Shown here: in pieces, positions 34,021-42,808 of the stretch
Layout: each line of letters starts with the position of its first letter
Position numbering within the stretch: position 1 is the stretch's first letter
Assembly (NCBI GenBank): GCA_019239425.1
Contig: JAFAZX010000027.1
Location: 1-64,000, forward strand
Source: Acidobacteriota bacterium
GTDB taxonomy: Bacteria > Acidobacteriota > Blastocatellia > Pyrinomonadales > Pyrinomonadaceae
Reading direction: 5' to 3'
Length of the DNA: 64,000 nucleotides
The notes under the pieces: model-generated
What the model saw: only the letters and a program-made list of their open reading frames with translations
Databases searched by the model: none
What the model was told of the DNA's origin: nothing
Translations under genes and position numbers: made by a program

Positions 34021-36750
34021 CTACGGCAGAAGCTCGACGACGCGCACGCCGCCGGGCGGGACGGTGACCGTGACCGTCTTGCCTTGAACCTTCAGCTCAG
34101 AGTCGGTCGTCCACTCGTTGGCCCTCGTAAATGGTGCGCCGTTCTGTTCGAGCGTGACTTCGGCCGACTCCGCGCGGTTGACCTGCGCCATTCCCTGCTG
34201 CGGCTTGTAGACGCCGCGGTTGTTGAAGAGCGTGACGACCCAGCCGCGCGCGTTGCGGTTGACGAGGTACTCGACCTCGCCGCGCACGCGGACGGGCGTC
34301 GCGTCAGACGCGAGGTGCGCGAGCAGGTGCGCGGCCGCGGGCACGAGCCTTTCGTCCAGGCCGAGCAGGTCGGGCACGGCGCAGTAGACGACGCGGCCGC
34401 GGCCGACGCGGTTGACCGTGACGAGAGGGTCGCCGTTCGGCGTCTTCAACAGAACCTCCGCGCCGCGCGGCTCGACGCGTTCGTAGCGGTAGACCTGGCC
34501 GCTCAAATCGGTTCGGGGCTCGCCGGGTGCGACGCACAGGGCGTCGTCGGCCTCGGCGGTCGCTCCGGTCGAACGGACGCCGAGCAGCTCGGGCGGAAGA
34601 CCTTTAACCTGCGCGGCGTTGAGGACGACCGTGCCTCCCCTCTCCGCGTAGGCCCTCAGGCGTTCGGCCCAGGCTTTCGTCCATTCGACGCGGCCGCCGA
34701 CGACGAGCGCGCGGTATGAGTCAATCGCGTCGGCCCTCTTCTCGTCGGCGACGAGCACGTCGAAGACGTCGCCGAAGACGGCGTCGGTGAAAGCCTGCCG
34801 GTCGGCGGTCGCCGGCTCGCCTTCGTCCAGAGCCGCCGGGTGATACGCGGCGAGGAACAGCTCGCGCAGCGCGCGGTCGGAGCGGTTGACCGGGGAGACG
34901 CCGAGCGGGAGCTGCGGGTAGTCGGTCATGTCCCAGCCGTGCGCGGGGTCGAGCAGGAAGGCGACGGGCGTATAGGGCTGGCCGCGTTCCTTATGCTGCC
35001 CGGCGAAGCGCACGAACTCTTCGGTGATGCGGCCGAGCGGGTTGAGCTGGAAAGGGTGCTCGCCGGGGCCGGGTTTGAAGAACTGGTCGAAGCCCTGTTC
35101 CAGATAGACGGCCGAAGCGCCCGACATGTAGTAGAGGTAATAACTCTTCCTGTACCACGAAAGCGAAGGCCCCATCGAAGGGCCGTAACGCGAGTGGTAG
35201 AACTGGTCGGGGCCGGCGAAGTTCTGCTGCTTCGTAAAAGTCGTGGCCGTGTCGCCGAAGTTGGGCGCGTGGTAGTAAAGGAAGTTGCCGCCGTACTGGC
35301 GCGCGGCGCCGCGGACGAAGGCGATGCGCATCGCCGTGACGGGCTGCACGGCCGCGGTCTCGATCCCCAAAGTCTTCACGCCCCAGTCGAAGAGCGCGTG
35401 CGAGAAGGCCGTGGTCGAGGTGGACTGCGCCGGGATGAGCCTGTCCCACTGCGCGCCCGCGGGCGCGTGGAAAGTGTTCGCCCATTTCTCTTCGAGGGCG
35501 TACGTGTAGACCTTGCGGTAGGCTTCGAGCATGGTCTTGCGCGACATCTCGGGCGTGAGCGTGAGGCGCGCGGCCATCGACTCGTAGACGTGGCCGATGC
35601 TCTCGCCGGAAATCCAGCCGAGGAACTGTCCGCGCAGCTCTCCTTCGAGGAGCTTGAGGGCCGCGGGGCCGTCCGTCTCGCTGAAGTTGGGCGCGCCGTA
35701 GTTGATGTTGACGGCGAAGGGCGCGCGCGTCTGCCTGATGAAGTCGAGGAAGGCGCTGCCCTCTTTCAGATGTTTCGGTACGTCGTTGATGTAGAGGACG
35801 GGCACGACGAGCGGCGAGTCGAAGATGGGCGCGTCGCGCGCGCCCTTGTACTTCTCGACGAAGGCTTCGGGCAGTTCCGTGTTGAAGGGGTAGAGCGGGC
35901 GCTCCGCGGGCGGCTTGCGGTAGAGTTCCCAGAACGCCTCCGAGATGTTCCAGGGCATGAGGAAGTCTCTGCCCGCGAGCGGCGGCCTGCGCCAGAGGGC
36001 GGGCGTCGCGTCGGCCGCTTCGGGTCTGTTGAGCAGGGGCGCGAGCGGCGTCTTCTGCCTGGCCCATTCGCCCAGGACTCTCTGCGCGTGGAAGGGCGGC
36101 TTGCGGCGGCCTTCGGGCCGATAGTTGAGGTCGTTCGTGACGAGGACGCAGTCGACCTGCCGGTACGCGCCGGCCGCCTTCTCGATCTCGATTGAGAGGC
36201 GCGCCGCGCCATTCTTCAGAGCGCTCGGCGGCGAGCCGTCCCAGGCGAAGGCCCAGCCCCAGTACATGCTGACCTCGTCGTGCGGGTCTATCAGGTCGCG
36301 CGCGCCGAACTCCTGCCGGAAGACCTCGCGCCCGTTCTGCGTGAGTCGAACCGTGAAGCTCTCGTCTTTGCGCGCCCAGTCGGCGTAGCGCGCCCAGACG
36401 CGGTAGTCGCCGTCGCGCGGGATTTCGACATCCTGAAACAGAGTGGCGCGCGTCTCTCCGGGCGAGGCCGCGACCGAGTTCCACTCGCTCTCGCCGCCCT
36501 GCGACCACTCGGCCGAGACGCCCGGCCCGTTGACGCCCCACCCCGGCGACTTCTCGCGCGGTAGTTCCCGCCAGACGGGGTTGAGGCGCGGCTCGTTGCG
36601 CGCGTCCAGCGAAAGCCCGCCCATGTTCTCCGCCTCGTACCAGAGATACTCGTAGTGCCGACTCTGTGCGTGGGCGGGGCCGTGCGGGGCTGAGCTAGAG
36701 ATGAAGATGAGCAGGACAAGAAGACGCTTCACAACGTCATTGCGCGGCAT
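34021..36750 (-). CDS. large exported protein, possible carbohydrate-active with GATase-like C-terminal domain
   Basis: Signal peptide; YLWYEAENMGG; DSYRALVVGGRVEWTKAWAERLRAYAERGGTVVLNA. Confidence 0.6.
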   Translation of the reverse strand: MPRNDVVKRLLVLLIFISSSAPHGPAHAQSRHYEYLWYEAENMGGLSLDARNEPRLNPVWRELPREKSPGWGVNGPGVSAEWSQGGESEWNSVAASPGETRATLFQDVEIPRDGDYRVWARYADWARKDESFTVRLTQNGREVFRQEFGARDLIDPHDEVSMYWGWAFAWDGSPPSALKNGAARLSIEIEKAAGAYRQVDCVLVTNDLNYRPEGRRKPPFHAQRVLGEWARQKTPLAPLLNRPEAADATPALWRRPPLAGRDFLMPWNISEAFWELYRKPPAERPLYPFNTELPEAFVEKYKGARDAPIFDSPLVVPVLYINDVPKHLKEGSAFLDFIRQTRAPFAVNINYGAPNFSETDGPAALKLLEGELRGQFLGWISGESIGHVYESMAARLTLTPEMSRKTMLEAYRKVYTYALEEKWANTFHAPAGAQWDRLIPAQSTSTTAFSHALFDWGVKTLGIETAAVQPVTAMRIAFVRGAARQYGGNFLYYHAPNFGDTATTFTKQQNFAGPDQFYHSRYGPSMGPSLSWYRKSYYLYYMSGASAVYLEQGFDQFFKPGPGEHPFQLNPLGRITEEFVRFAGQHKERGQPYTPVAFLLDPAHGWDMTDYPQLPLGVSPVNRSDRALRELFLAAYHPAALDEGEPATADRQAFTDAVFGDVFDVLVADEKRADAIDSYRALVVGGRVEWTKAWAERLRAYAERGGTVVLNAAQVKGLPPELLGVRSTGATAEADDALCVAPGEPRTDLSGQVYRYERVEPRGAEVLLKTPNGDPLVTVNRVGRGRVVYCAVPDLLGLDERLVPAAAHLLAHLASDATPVRVRGEVEYLVNRNARGWVVTLFNNRGVYKPQQGMAQVNRAESAEVTLEQNGAPFTRANEWTTDSELKVQGKTVTVTVPPGGVRVVELLP

Positions 36751-36792
36751 GCGTGGATAATGGCAGATTGAGTGTTGGCGTTGCAATTGTCC

Positions 36793-36863
36793 ACCACAGA
36801 GACACAGAGGCACGGCTTGATGACTTATGTCTTCAAAGCCGTGCCTCTGTGTCTCTGTGGTGA
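36793..36863. repeat. intergenic inverted repeat, family D
   Basis: Reverse complement matches 58701-58772 including the loop. Confidence 0.9.
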
Positions 36864-36879
36864 ACTGCCTATTACAACC

Positions 36880-37665
36880 TCAACCGAGTTCTTCGAGGCA
36901 CTCGGCGAGCGGGAGTTGGCGGCAGGTGTACATGGGCGTGTCGCGGAGGGTGTAGCGGCTCGCCTTCGACTCGCGCAGCTCCTGGACGAGGTCGAGGAAG
37001 TCGGACGGGTAGTCCGTCTCGAAGGCGACGACGAACTCCTGGTCGTCGAGGCCGAAGGAGTAGGTCGTGTGCAGCTTGACCGAGCGGTACTTGGAGCCGA
37101 CGCGGATGTGCTCGTCCATCATCTCCTGCCGCTGCTCGACGGGCAGGCCGTACCACTCGCGCGTCTTCACGAACGGGTAGACGAAGAGGTACTTCGACTG
37201 GCCGGGCACGATGTGGAGGCGATCCTCGACGTGCTCGGGGTTGTCCTTGTCGATGTACATCGAGCGCTTGGTCATCGAGAGGAACGACTGGCTCACTTCG
37301 AGGTAGCGGCCCAAACCAGTCCCGTTCAGGCGCGCCGACATCTCCTGGAAGGGGTCGAGCGAGTAGCCGATGCGCCACATCATGAAGTCCACGTTCGAGC
37401 GCAGGCCCACGATGGAGTACGAGTGCATCAGGAGCTGCCGGCGGTACGTCTCGTAGACCTCGACGAACTCGCGCCGGGCGTCGAGCTTCGCCTGCGCGTC
37501 GAGCGTGCGCCACTCGGGGCGCGCCTTGTAGAAGGTGAAGGTGACGAACTGCCGCGCGATCTTGGCCTTCTCGGGCTGCTCGTCCTGCGCCGCCCCGCGC
37601 TCGCCCTTGTCGGCCAGACGCAGCGTGTGACGGCCCGCGCCGGCCTGCTCATGTTCCGTGCTCAT
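36880..37665 (-). CDS. hemQ: chlorite dismutase family / coproheme decarboxylase-like
   Basis: MMWRIGYSLDPFQEM; SKYLFVYPFVKTREWY; TTYSFGLDDQEFVVAFETD. Confidence 0.88.
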   Translation of the reverse strand: MSTEHEQAGAGRHTLRLADKGERGAAQDEQPEKAKIARQFVTFTFYKARPEWRTLDAQAKLDARREFVEVYETYRRQLLMHSYSIVGLRSNVDFMMWRIGYSLDPFQEMSARLNGTGLGRYLEVSQSFLSMTKRSMYIDKDNPEHVEDRLHIVPGQSKYLFVYPFVKTREWYGLPVEQRQEMMDEHIRVGSKYRSVKLHTTYSFGLDDQEFVVAFETDYPSDFLDLVQELRESKASRYTLRDTPMYTCRQLPLAECLEELG

Positions 37666-37911
37666 GGTCTTACTTCCTCAGGATGTCCGTTATGGGTTTG
37701 AAGGATAGTAGCTCACTCAACGCGCGCGCCTGCCGGGAGAGTATGAGTAACTGCCGGGCGAGACGTATTGTGCTTCGCGCCGCGCAGGATTGCAAACTGC
37801 CACGCGCTCCGGGCGAGCCCGACTGTCGGCCCGGCCGCTTCCTTCAAACTCGCGCGGCGTTACGCTATACTCGCGCCGCTCTGTCATCAAAGACTTCAGA
37901 ACCTGCAAAGC

Positions 37912-38379
37912 ATGAAACTGATAAAGCTGTCGCTCGCGTCCTGCGCGCTCCTCGCCTTCGCCGTCGCCTGCAACAACACGCAGCCCGCGCAGAACGCGAA
38001 CGCGGGCGCGAGTCCGAAGGCCGCGGCGAACTCCGCGACGCCCGCGCCGGCCGCGACGCCCGACGAGCTGGCCGCGGCCGCGGGCGACTACGCACGATCC
38101 TGTAGCAACTGCCACAAGGCCGACGGCACGGGCGGCCCCTGGAAGGACGAGGAGACGGGGAAGACGGTGAAGGTGCCGAGCCTGCGCGAACACGGCCTCA
38201 AAGACCCCGACTCGGAACTCGCCAAGCAGATCGCGGAGGGCGGCGACGAGATGCCCCCCTTCAAGTCCCGCCTCGACAAGGGGCGCATAGACAACCTCGT
38301 CCGCTACATCCGCCGCGAGTTCCACGGCCGCACCACGACGGCGACGGGCGCCGCCACGCCCGCCCAGCCGTCACACTAA
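37912..38379 (+). CDS. c-type cytochrome lipoprotein
   Basis: Lipobox FAVAC; heme motif CSNCH; MPPFKSRL. Confidence 0.88.
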   Translation: MKLIKLSLASCALLAFAVACNNTQPAQNANAGASPKAAANSATPAPAATPDELAAAAGDYARSCSNCHKADGTGGPWKDEETGKTVKVPSLREHGLKDPDSELAKQIAEGGDEMPPFKSRLDKGRIDNLVRYIRREFHGRTTTATGAATPAQPSH

Positions 38380-38423
38380 ACACCCCGGCGCGCCTGTGCT
38401 ATCGTACACGCGCGGTGAAACGA

Positions 38424-38500
38424 GGGCCGTTAGCTCAGCTGGATAGAGCACTAGTCTTCGGAACTAGGTGTCGGGGGTTCGAATCCCTCACGGCCCGCCA
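38424..38500 (+). tRNA. tRNA-Arg(TCG)
   Basis: Cloverleaf; loop CTTCGGA; encoded CCA. Confidence 0.95.
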
Positions 38501-38508
38501 GATAAAAA

Positions 38509-38555
38509 GAGAGGGCCACGCGCACGGGATACGCGTGGCCCTCTCACTTTTTTTT
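38509..38555 (+). terminator. intrinsic terminator after tRNA-Arg
   Basis: GAGAGGGCCACGCG/CGCGTGGCCCTCTC then T8. Confidence 0.92.
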
Positions 38556-38738
38556 GGCCGCAGGCGAAACGTCTCCGGCTCGCAATCAAACTGCAACCAA
38601 AGGGGCGGCCGGGGAGGTTAGTATCCTTCTCACCTAACGGGCGTTCCTTCTGAGAACGAGTGAAACTTTGGGGCAGGCCACGCGAGTGGCCGTAGGCGTC
38701 GGGAGTGGGGGCTCCCGACGCCTTTTCTTTTATGCCTC

Positions 38739-39209
38739 TTAAGATTCGCCGAGCAGCGTGACCGGCTGGCCCACGTAGAGGCGGCCCGTGCGCAGCACGC
38801 GCGCGTAGAGGCGCGAGTGGCCGGGGTGAACTTTCTGTGAGATGCGTTTGAACTCCCCCTCCCGGAAAGACTCGACGATGGTCTTGCAGGGCGTGGCGTG
38901 GCTCGTGATCTCGACGACCGCCTCCGCGCCGAGCGCGAGCCGAGAGCCGGGCGCCAGCCCGGACCATTCGAAGCCGGCGATGGTCAGGTTCTCGCCCGTC
39001 GAGCCCGGGAAGATCGGGTGCCCTTCTGACTGCAACTCAAGGACGCGTTCGAGCGCGAACAGGCACAGCGCGCGCTGCGGGCCGCCGTGGTAGCGCCGGT
39101 CTCTCTGCCGGTCGCCCTCCAGCCCCTCCGTTGTGAGCACGGCCTCGCGCACGGCGAGCTTCGGCACGCCGCCCTTCGAGACGTTGAGTTGAAATATTCT
39201 GCCTTCCAC
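38739..39209 (-). CDS. MOSC domain protein
   Basis: GLEGDRQRDRRYHGGPQRALCLF; FPGSTGENLTIAG. Confidence 0.92.
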   Translation of the reverse strand: MEGRIFQLNVSKGGVPKLAVREAVLTTEGLEGDRQRDRRYHGGPQRALCLFALERVLELQSEGHPIFPGSTGENLTIAGFEWSGLAPGSRLALGAEAVVEITSHATPCKTIVESFREGEFKRISQKVHPGHSRLYARVLRTGRLYVGQPVTLLGES

Positions 39210-39240
39210 CTTCGCTACACAAAGCCTCCGTTCGGAAGTT

Positions 39241-39870
39241 TTATAGAACGCGCGCCCGTACGGCGCGCTCCGTCAGCTCGGGCAAACTCTCGCGCGTGTA
39301 GACGGGCAGCGCCGGCGCGGACTCTGCCAGACCCGACTCGCTCCACCAGCGCTCGAAGCGCGCGCGCGTGTCGGGGGCGATGCCCTGCCCCGCGTCCGAA
39401 AGGTAGAGCGCGGACGCTACGGGCAGCACGCGCCGCGCGGTGGTCTTGATCTGCAAAACGTCCGGACGCGCGACGAGCACGGTGAAGTCCGCCTCGAAGG
39501 AGCGCAGGAAGCTGTTCCCCTCGACGACCACGCCGGGCGCCTTCACGCGCGCGAGGGCGGCGCGGAAGCCCGCCTCGACCTGCGCGTCCGTGACGACCGC
39601 CCAGTGCACTTCGGACGCGCCCGCTTCCCAGTAGCGCCCGGTGTCCTTGCCCGGCGCGTACGTCTCCGCGCGGCCGGAGCGGACGACCGGCTCTTCACTC
39701 AACAGGTGCGCGACGCAGCAGGCGTGCGGGTCTCTGCCGCAGGAGCGGTAGTGGCCGCGCGTCATCTTCAGGGCCTCCCAATCGGGGAGCGCGCGCAGAA
39801 GCTCGCACACGAGCGTCGTCTTGCCCGAGTTCGAGTTGAAGCCGCCGACGGCGATGACGGTGGGCCGCAT
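39241..39870 (-). CDS. MobB-like P-loop NTPase
   Basis: VIAVGGFNSNSGKTTLVCELLRAL. Confidence 0.7.
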   Translation of the reverse strand: MRPTVIAVGGFNSNSGKTTLVCELLRALPDWEALKMTRGHYRSCGRDPHACCVAHLLSEEPVVRSGRAETYAPGKDTGRYWEAGASEVHWAVVTDAQVEAGFRAALARVKAPGVVVEGNSFLRSFEADFTVLVARPDVLQIKTTARRVLPVASALYLSDAGQGIAPDTRARFERWWSESGLAESAPALPVYTRESLPELTERAVRARVL

Positions 39871-39962
39871 GTCCGGGACAGTATGTACTCCCGCCGCGCC
39901 GCGGCACAACCCCCTTGATTTCCCTCGAAAATCGCGCCCGCAAAGATTCTCGAAAAAAGTGC

Positions 39963-39991
39963 TTGACAGTATAAAGTAGTCTGCGTATATT
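39963..39991 (+). promoter_or_regulatory. sigma70-type promoter upstream of the tRNA array
   Basis: TTGACA - 17 nt - TATATT. Confidence 0.85.
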
Positions 39992-40045
39992 CACACCGTC
40001 TCCCGCGCCGCGGGCAGACTCTTGAGGAGAAGAGTGGAACTTCAG

Positions 40046-40255
40046 ATGACGACGAACTCGAACACAGACAGACGCGCGACGGCGACCCCGATGGCGGCCG
40101 CCGGACGGAAGTCCGCCACGTATCCGTGCGCGGTCGTCGGCGCGGTCGTCTGGCCGAGCGAGTCGGGATTGAATTTCGGCGGTCATAGGATTAACGGCCA
40201 GGCCCTTCGACCCGAAGGGTTGGCGCGCAAAGATCGTCGGCAGTTACAGCATTGA
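40046..40255 (+). CDS. small leader ORF, hypothetical
   Basis: 69 aa, preceded by GAGGAGAAG; lies between promoter and terminator. Confidence 0.45.
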   Translation: MTTNSNTDRRATATPMAAAGRKSATYPCAVVGAVVWPSESGLNFGGHRINGQALRPEGLARKDRRQLQH

Positions 40256-40314
40256 TACAGCGGGGGGCGGCCTCCCGCTCCCCAAATCTCGGAATAGTTC
40301 GTAGAGACTTGCGT

Positions 40315-40368
40315 GGAGCGCGGCCTGCTTCCTCTGGGGAAGCCAGAGGGCCGCGCTCCTTTTTTTTG
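40315..40368 (+). terminator. strong intrinsic terminator in the leader of the tRNA array
   Basis: GGAGCGCGGCC...GGCCGCGCTCC followed by T8. Confidence 0.9.
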
Positions 40369-40439
40369 TTATTTGACAACCGAATTACCTTGAGGGGATG
40401 AAGGCGGGGAGTTTCCCGCTCGCCGCCTTCATCAGTTTT

Positions 40440-40523
40440 GCATCAGACGCCGAATCGGTCTGGCAGGCGGCCTGTAAAGCCGTCGCTCTACGGAGCGTGG
40501 GGGTTCGAGTCCCTCCTGATGCA
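40440..40523 (+). tRNA. tRNA-Tyr(GTA)
   Basis: Loop CTGTAAA; long variable arm. Confidence 0.93.
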
Positions 40524-40527
40524 CTCT

Positions 40528-40613
40528 GGAAGGTTGGGCACGGGCACGCCAAGCAGTCCCGAAAACTGTCGGGGCGAAAGCCTCTGTGGGTTCAACTCCC
40601 ACACCTTCCGCCA
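40528..40613 (+). tRNA. tRNA-Ser(CGA)
   Basis: Loop CCCGAAA (C33); long variable arm; encoded CCA. Confidence 0.85.
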
Positions 40614-40709
40614 AGAGTAAGGATGAAGTAGGAAGGATGAAGGATGAAGGATGAAGGGGAGAGGGTTCAGAACTTCATCCCTCATCCTTCCGCCTTCATC
40701 CTTCCACAC

Positions 40710-40794
40710 GGAGGCGCCGCACAAAAGGTAGTGCAGCGGCGTGCTAAGCCGCCGGGCGCGTGCGCCCCTGTGCGTTCGAGTCGCACCGCCTCCG
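40710..40794 (+). tRNA. tRNA-Ser(GCT)
   Basis: Loop GTGCTAA; long variable arm. Confidence 0.92.
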
Positions 40795-40869
40795 CTTCGG
40801 AAGGATGAAGGATGAAGGATGAGGGTCAAACCCTCTTCCCTTCATCCTTCCTACTTCATCCTTCCACTC

Positions 40870-40945
40870 GGACCCGTAGCTCAGGTGGATTGAGAGCGCA
40901 GGCTTGCGGAGCCTGAGGTCGCACGTTCGAGTCGTGCCGGGTTCA
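40870..40945 (+). tRNA. tRNA-Arg(GCG)
   Basis: Loop TTGCGGA; acceptor GGACCCG/CGGGTTC. Confidence 0.9.
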
Positions 40946-40952
40946 CTTCACG

Positions 40953-41023
40953 TCCGGGGTCGTCTAAAGGGAGGACGCCTGCCTTTGGAGCAGGTCATGA
41001 GGGTTCGACTCCTTCCCCCGGAG
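40953..41023 (+). tRNA. tRNA-Gln(TTG)
   Basis: Loop CTTTGGA. Confidence 0.93.
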
Positions 41024-41039
41024 TCGTCGGCGAATTTCT

Positions 41040-41125
41040 GCTGGTGTGGCGTAAATGGCAAACGCACGGCGTCGAGAGCGCCGGGGCTTTCAGGCCCGAT
41101 GGGGGTTCGAGTCCCCCCGCCAGCA
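41040..41125 (+). tRNA. tRNA-Leu(GAG)
   Basis: Loop TCGAGAG (C33); long variable arm. Confidence 0.87.
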
Positions 41126-41131
41126 TCTTAA

Positions 41132-41205
41132 GCGGGAGTGGTGCAATTGGCTGACACGCCGTCCTCAGAAGGCGGAGCTTGAGGGTTCGAATCCCTCCTC
41201 CCGTA
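41132..41205 (+). tRNA. tRNA with Leu(CAG) anticodon, short variable loop
   Basis: Stem CCGTC/GGCGG, loop CTCAGAA. Confidence 0.8.
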
Positions 41206-41219
41206 TCAGCTCGACAGAA

Positions 41220-41294
41220 GCGCGCGTGACCCAAACGGCAGAGGTGGCTCTCTCAAAAAGAGTCTCGGTGCGGGTTCGACTCCCGCCGCGCGCA
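41220..41294 (+). tRNA. tRNA with Leu(CAA) anticodon, short variable loop
   Basis: Stem GCTCT/AGAGT, loop CTCAAAA. Confidence 0.85.
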
Positions 41295-41302
41295 TCCAAT
41301 GA

Positions 41303-41377
41303 GCGCGCGTAGCCCAAGCAGGCAGAGGCGGCATTCTTAAAAAATGCACGGTGAGAGTTCGAGTCTCTCCGCGCGCA
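41303..41377 (+). tRNA. tRNA with Leu(TAA) anticodon, short variable loop
   Basis: Stem GCATT/AATGC, loop CTTAAAA. Confidence 0.87.
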
Positions 41378-41385
41378 CTTCTCAA

Positions 41386-41472
41386 GGGAGCGTAGCATAA
41401 AGGCAATGCACCAGGTTCCAACCCTGCATCCTGTCGAAAGGATAGATGCCTGTTCAAATCGGGCCGCTCCTG
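41386..41472 (+). tRNA. tRNA with Trp(CCA) anticodon and long variable arm
   Basis: Loop TTCCAAC; ~20 nt variable arm ATCCT...AGGAT. Confidence 0.75.
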
Positions 41473-41559
41473 TTCCTTCTAAGGGTTCTGGGTACTGGGT
41501 TCTAGGTGCTGGTTTTGGTTTGAGCCAGTGCACTCCACCCAACACCCAGCACCTCTCTC

Positions 41560-41645
41560 GGGGGTGTATGCAAAAGGCAAAGCGGGCTGATTTTCAATCA
41601 GTCGCCCAAGTGGCTTTGCGGGTTCGAACCCCGCCACCCCTGCCA
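41560..41645 (+). tRNA. tRNA with Glu(TTC) anticodon and extended variable arm
   Basis: Stem GCTGA/TCAGT, loop TTTTCAA; ~15 nt variable region; encoded CCA. Confidence 0.7.
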
Positions 41646-41655
41646 AGACTTTCAC

Positions 41656-41731
41656 GTTGGCCGTAGCTTCAAATGGTAGAGCGCTGCACTGTGAATGCAG
41701 AACGTTGCGGGTTCGAATCCCGTCGGCCGAC
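41656..41731 (+). tRNA. tRNA-His(GTG)
   Basis: Loop CTGTGAA; G-1:C73. Confidence 0.95.
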
Positions 41732-41746
41732 CTTTAACTTCGACAA

Positions 41747-41820
41747 GGGGCGTTAGCCAAGCCCGGTAAGGCGCGCGATTCTCTATCGCGTAAGCGCGGG
41801 TTCGAATCCCGCACGCCCTG
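41747..41820 (+). tRNA. tRNA-Glu(CTC)
   Basis: Loop TTCTCTA. Confidence 0.9.
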
Positions 41821-41830
41821 TTCACTTCAA

Positions 41831-41902
41831 GGAGCGGTGGCCGAGAGGCTAGGCACTGGATTGTCGATCCAGTTTACGCGAGTTCGAGTCTCGTCCGTTC
41901 CG
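41831..41902 (+). tRNA. tRNA-Asp(GTC)
   Basis: Loop TTGTCGA. Confidence 0.93.
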
Positions 41903-41913
41903 CCTTCTAACAA

Positions 41914-41987
41914 GCGCTGCAAGCTCAACAGGCACGAGCACCCGCCTCTTAAGCGGGGGGCTGCGGGTTCGAGTCCCGCGCGGCGCA
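41914..41987 (+). tRNA. tRNA-Lys(CTT)
   Basis: Loop CTCTTAA. Confidence 0.93.
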
Positions 41988-41996
41988 TCGACCAAA

Positions 41997-42071
41997 CGGG
42001 GTGTGGTGTAATGTTTCGCATCCAAGCCTTGGGAGCTTGTGGTCAGGGTTCGATTCCCTGCACCCCGACCA
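41997..42071 (+). tRNA. tRNA-Pro(TGG)
   Basis: Loop CTTGGGA; encoded CCA. Confidence 0.94.
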
Positions 42072-42083
42072 ACTTCGACACAC

Positions 42084-42157
42084 GTGGACGTAGCTTAGCC
42101 TGGCGAAAGCACCGGCCCGCCACGCCGGGGACGTGGGTTCAAATCCCGCCGTTCACT
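42084..42157 (+). tRNA. tRNA-Gly(GCC)
   Basis: Loop CCGCCAC (C33). Confidence 0.87.
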
Positions 42158-42244
42158 TCCTCTCGTGAATCGTGAATAGTAAATCGTGAATGGTAAGAAC
42201 CTGTTTTATCTATTCACGATTTACTATTCACCGTTCACGGCCTG

Positions 42245-42321
42245 GGGCGGTTAGCTTAACGGAATTAAAAGCGGCTCGCTTCGAACGAGTCCAGATGCGG
42301 GTTCGAATCCTGCACCGCCCT
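42245..42321 (+). tRNA. tRNA-Arg(TCG)
   Basis: Loop CTTCGAA. Confidence 0.9.
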
Positions 42322-42329
42322 TCCTTTTC

Positions 42330-42401
42330 GCGGGAGTGATGTAAAGGCCAACATTCGAGTCTTCCAAACTCGTTCTGCGGGTTCGAGTCCCGCCTTCCGC
42401 A
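42330..42401 (+). tRNA. tRNA-Gly(TCC)
   Basis: Loop CTTCCAA. Confidence 0.93.
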
Positions 42402-42485
42402 TGGCCCGCGTAGTCGAGCCGCAGCAGCAAAAGCGTAAGCCTGCGGCCACATACAGACCGCACGGGCAAACCCTTCACACCCAGC

Positions 42486-42556
42486 GCGCGCGTAGCCAAG
42501 AGGCCAGGCGGCGGCCTGCAAAGCCGCAGACGTCGGTTCGACTCCGACCGCGCGCT
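42486..42556 (+). tRNA. tRNA-Cys(GCA)
   Basis: Loop CTGCAAA; U73. Confidence 0.94.
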
Positions 42557-42808
42557 CTCAGGCGGCGAACGACGAGCACGTTCGTCAAACCCTTCAACCC
42601 GAACGAACGAGAAAGGAGGCCGCGTTATGTACCGGCTCAGGCTGTTCTACGTCGCGAGACTCTTCCTGCGCGCCTTCGTGTGTCGCGGGGAGGGCGCGGC
42701 CGTTCTCCTCTACCGCAAGGGCACGGCCCGCGCGCGTCGATGACAACGTCCGCGTCCACGTACAGTTGAGGCCCCTCCGGAGGGGCCACGGGCTAGAAAG
42801 AAAGGTTT

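Noticed and set aside
40373-40400. Second promoter (TTGACA at 40373) just before tRNA-Tyr
   Set aside because: No convincing -10 at 16-18 nt spacing; kept only as a possibility
40620-40868. Possible CRISPR-like short repeats between tRNAs
   Set aside because: They are arms of family E inverted repeats (GGATGAAGG / CCTTCATCC); no regular spacer spacing
41560-41645. Selenocysteine or opal suppressor tRNA (TCA)
   Set aside because: A 7-nt loop places TTC, not TCA, at 34-36; the acceptor stem is 7 bp and lacks the SelC architecture
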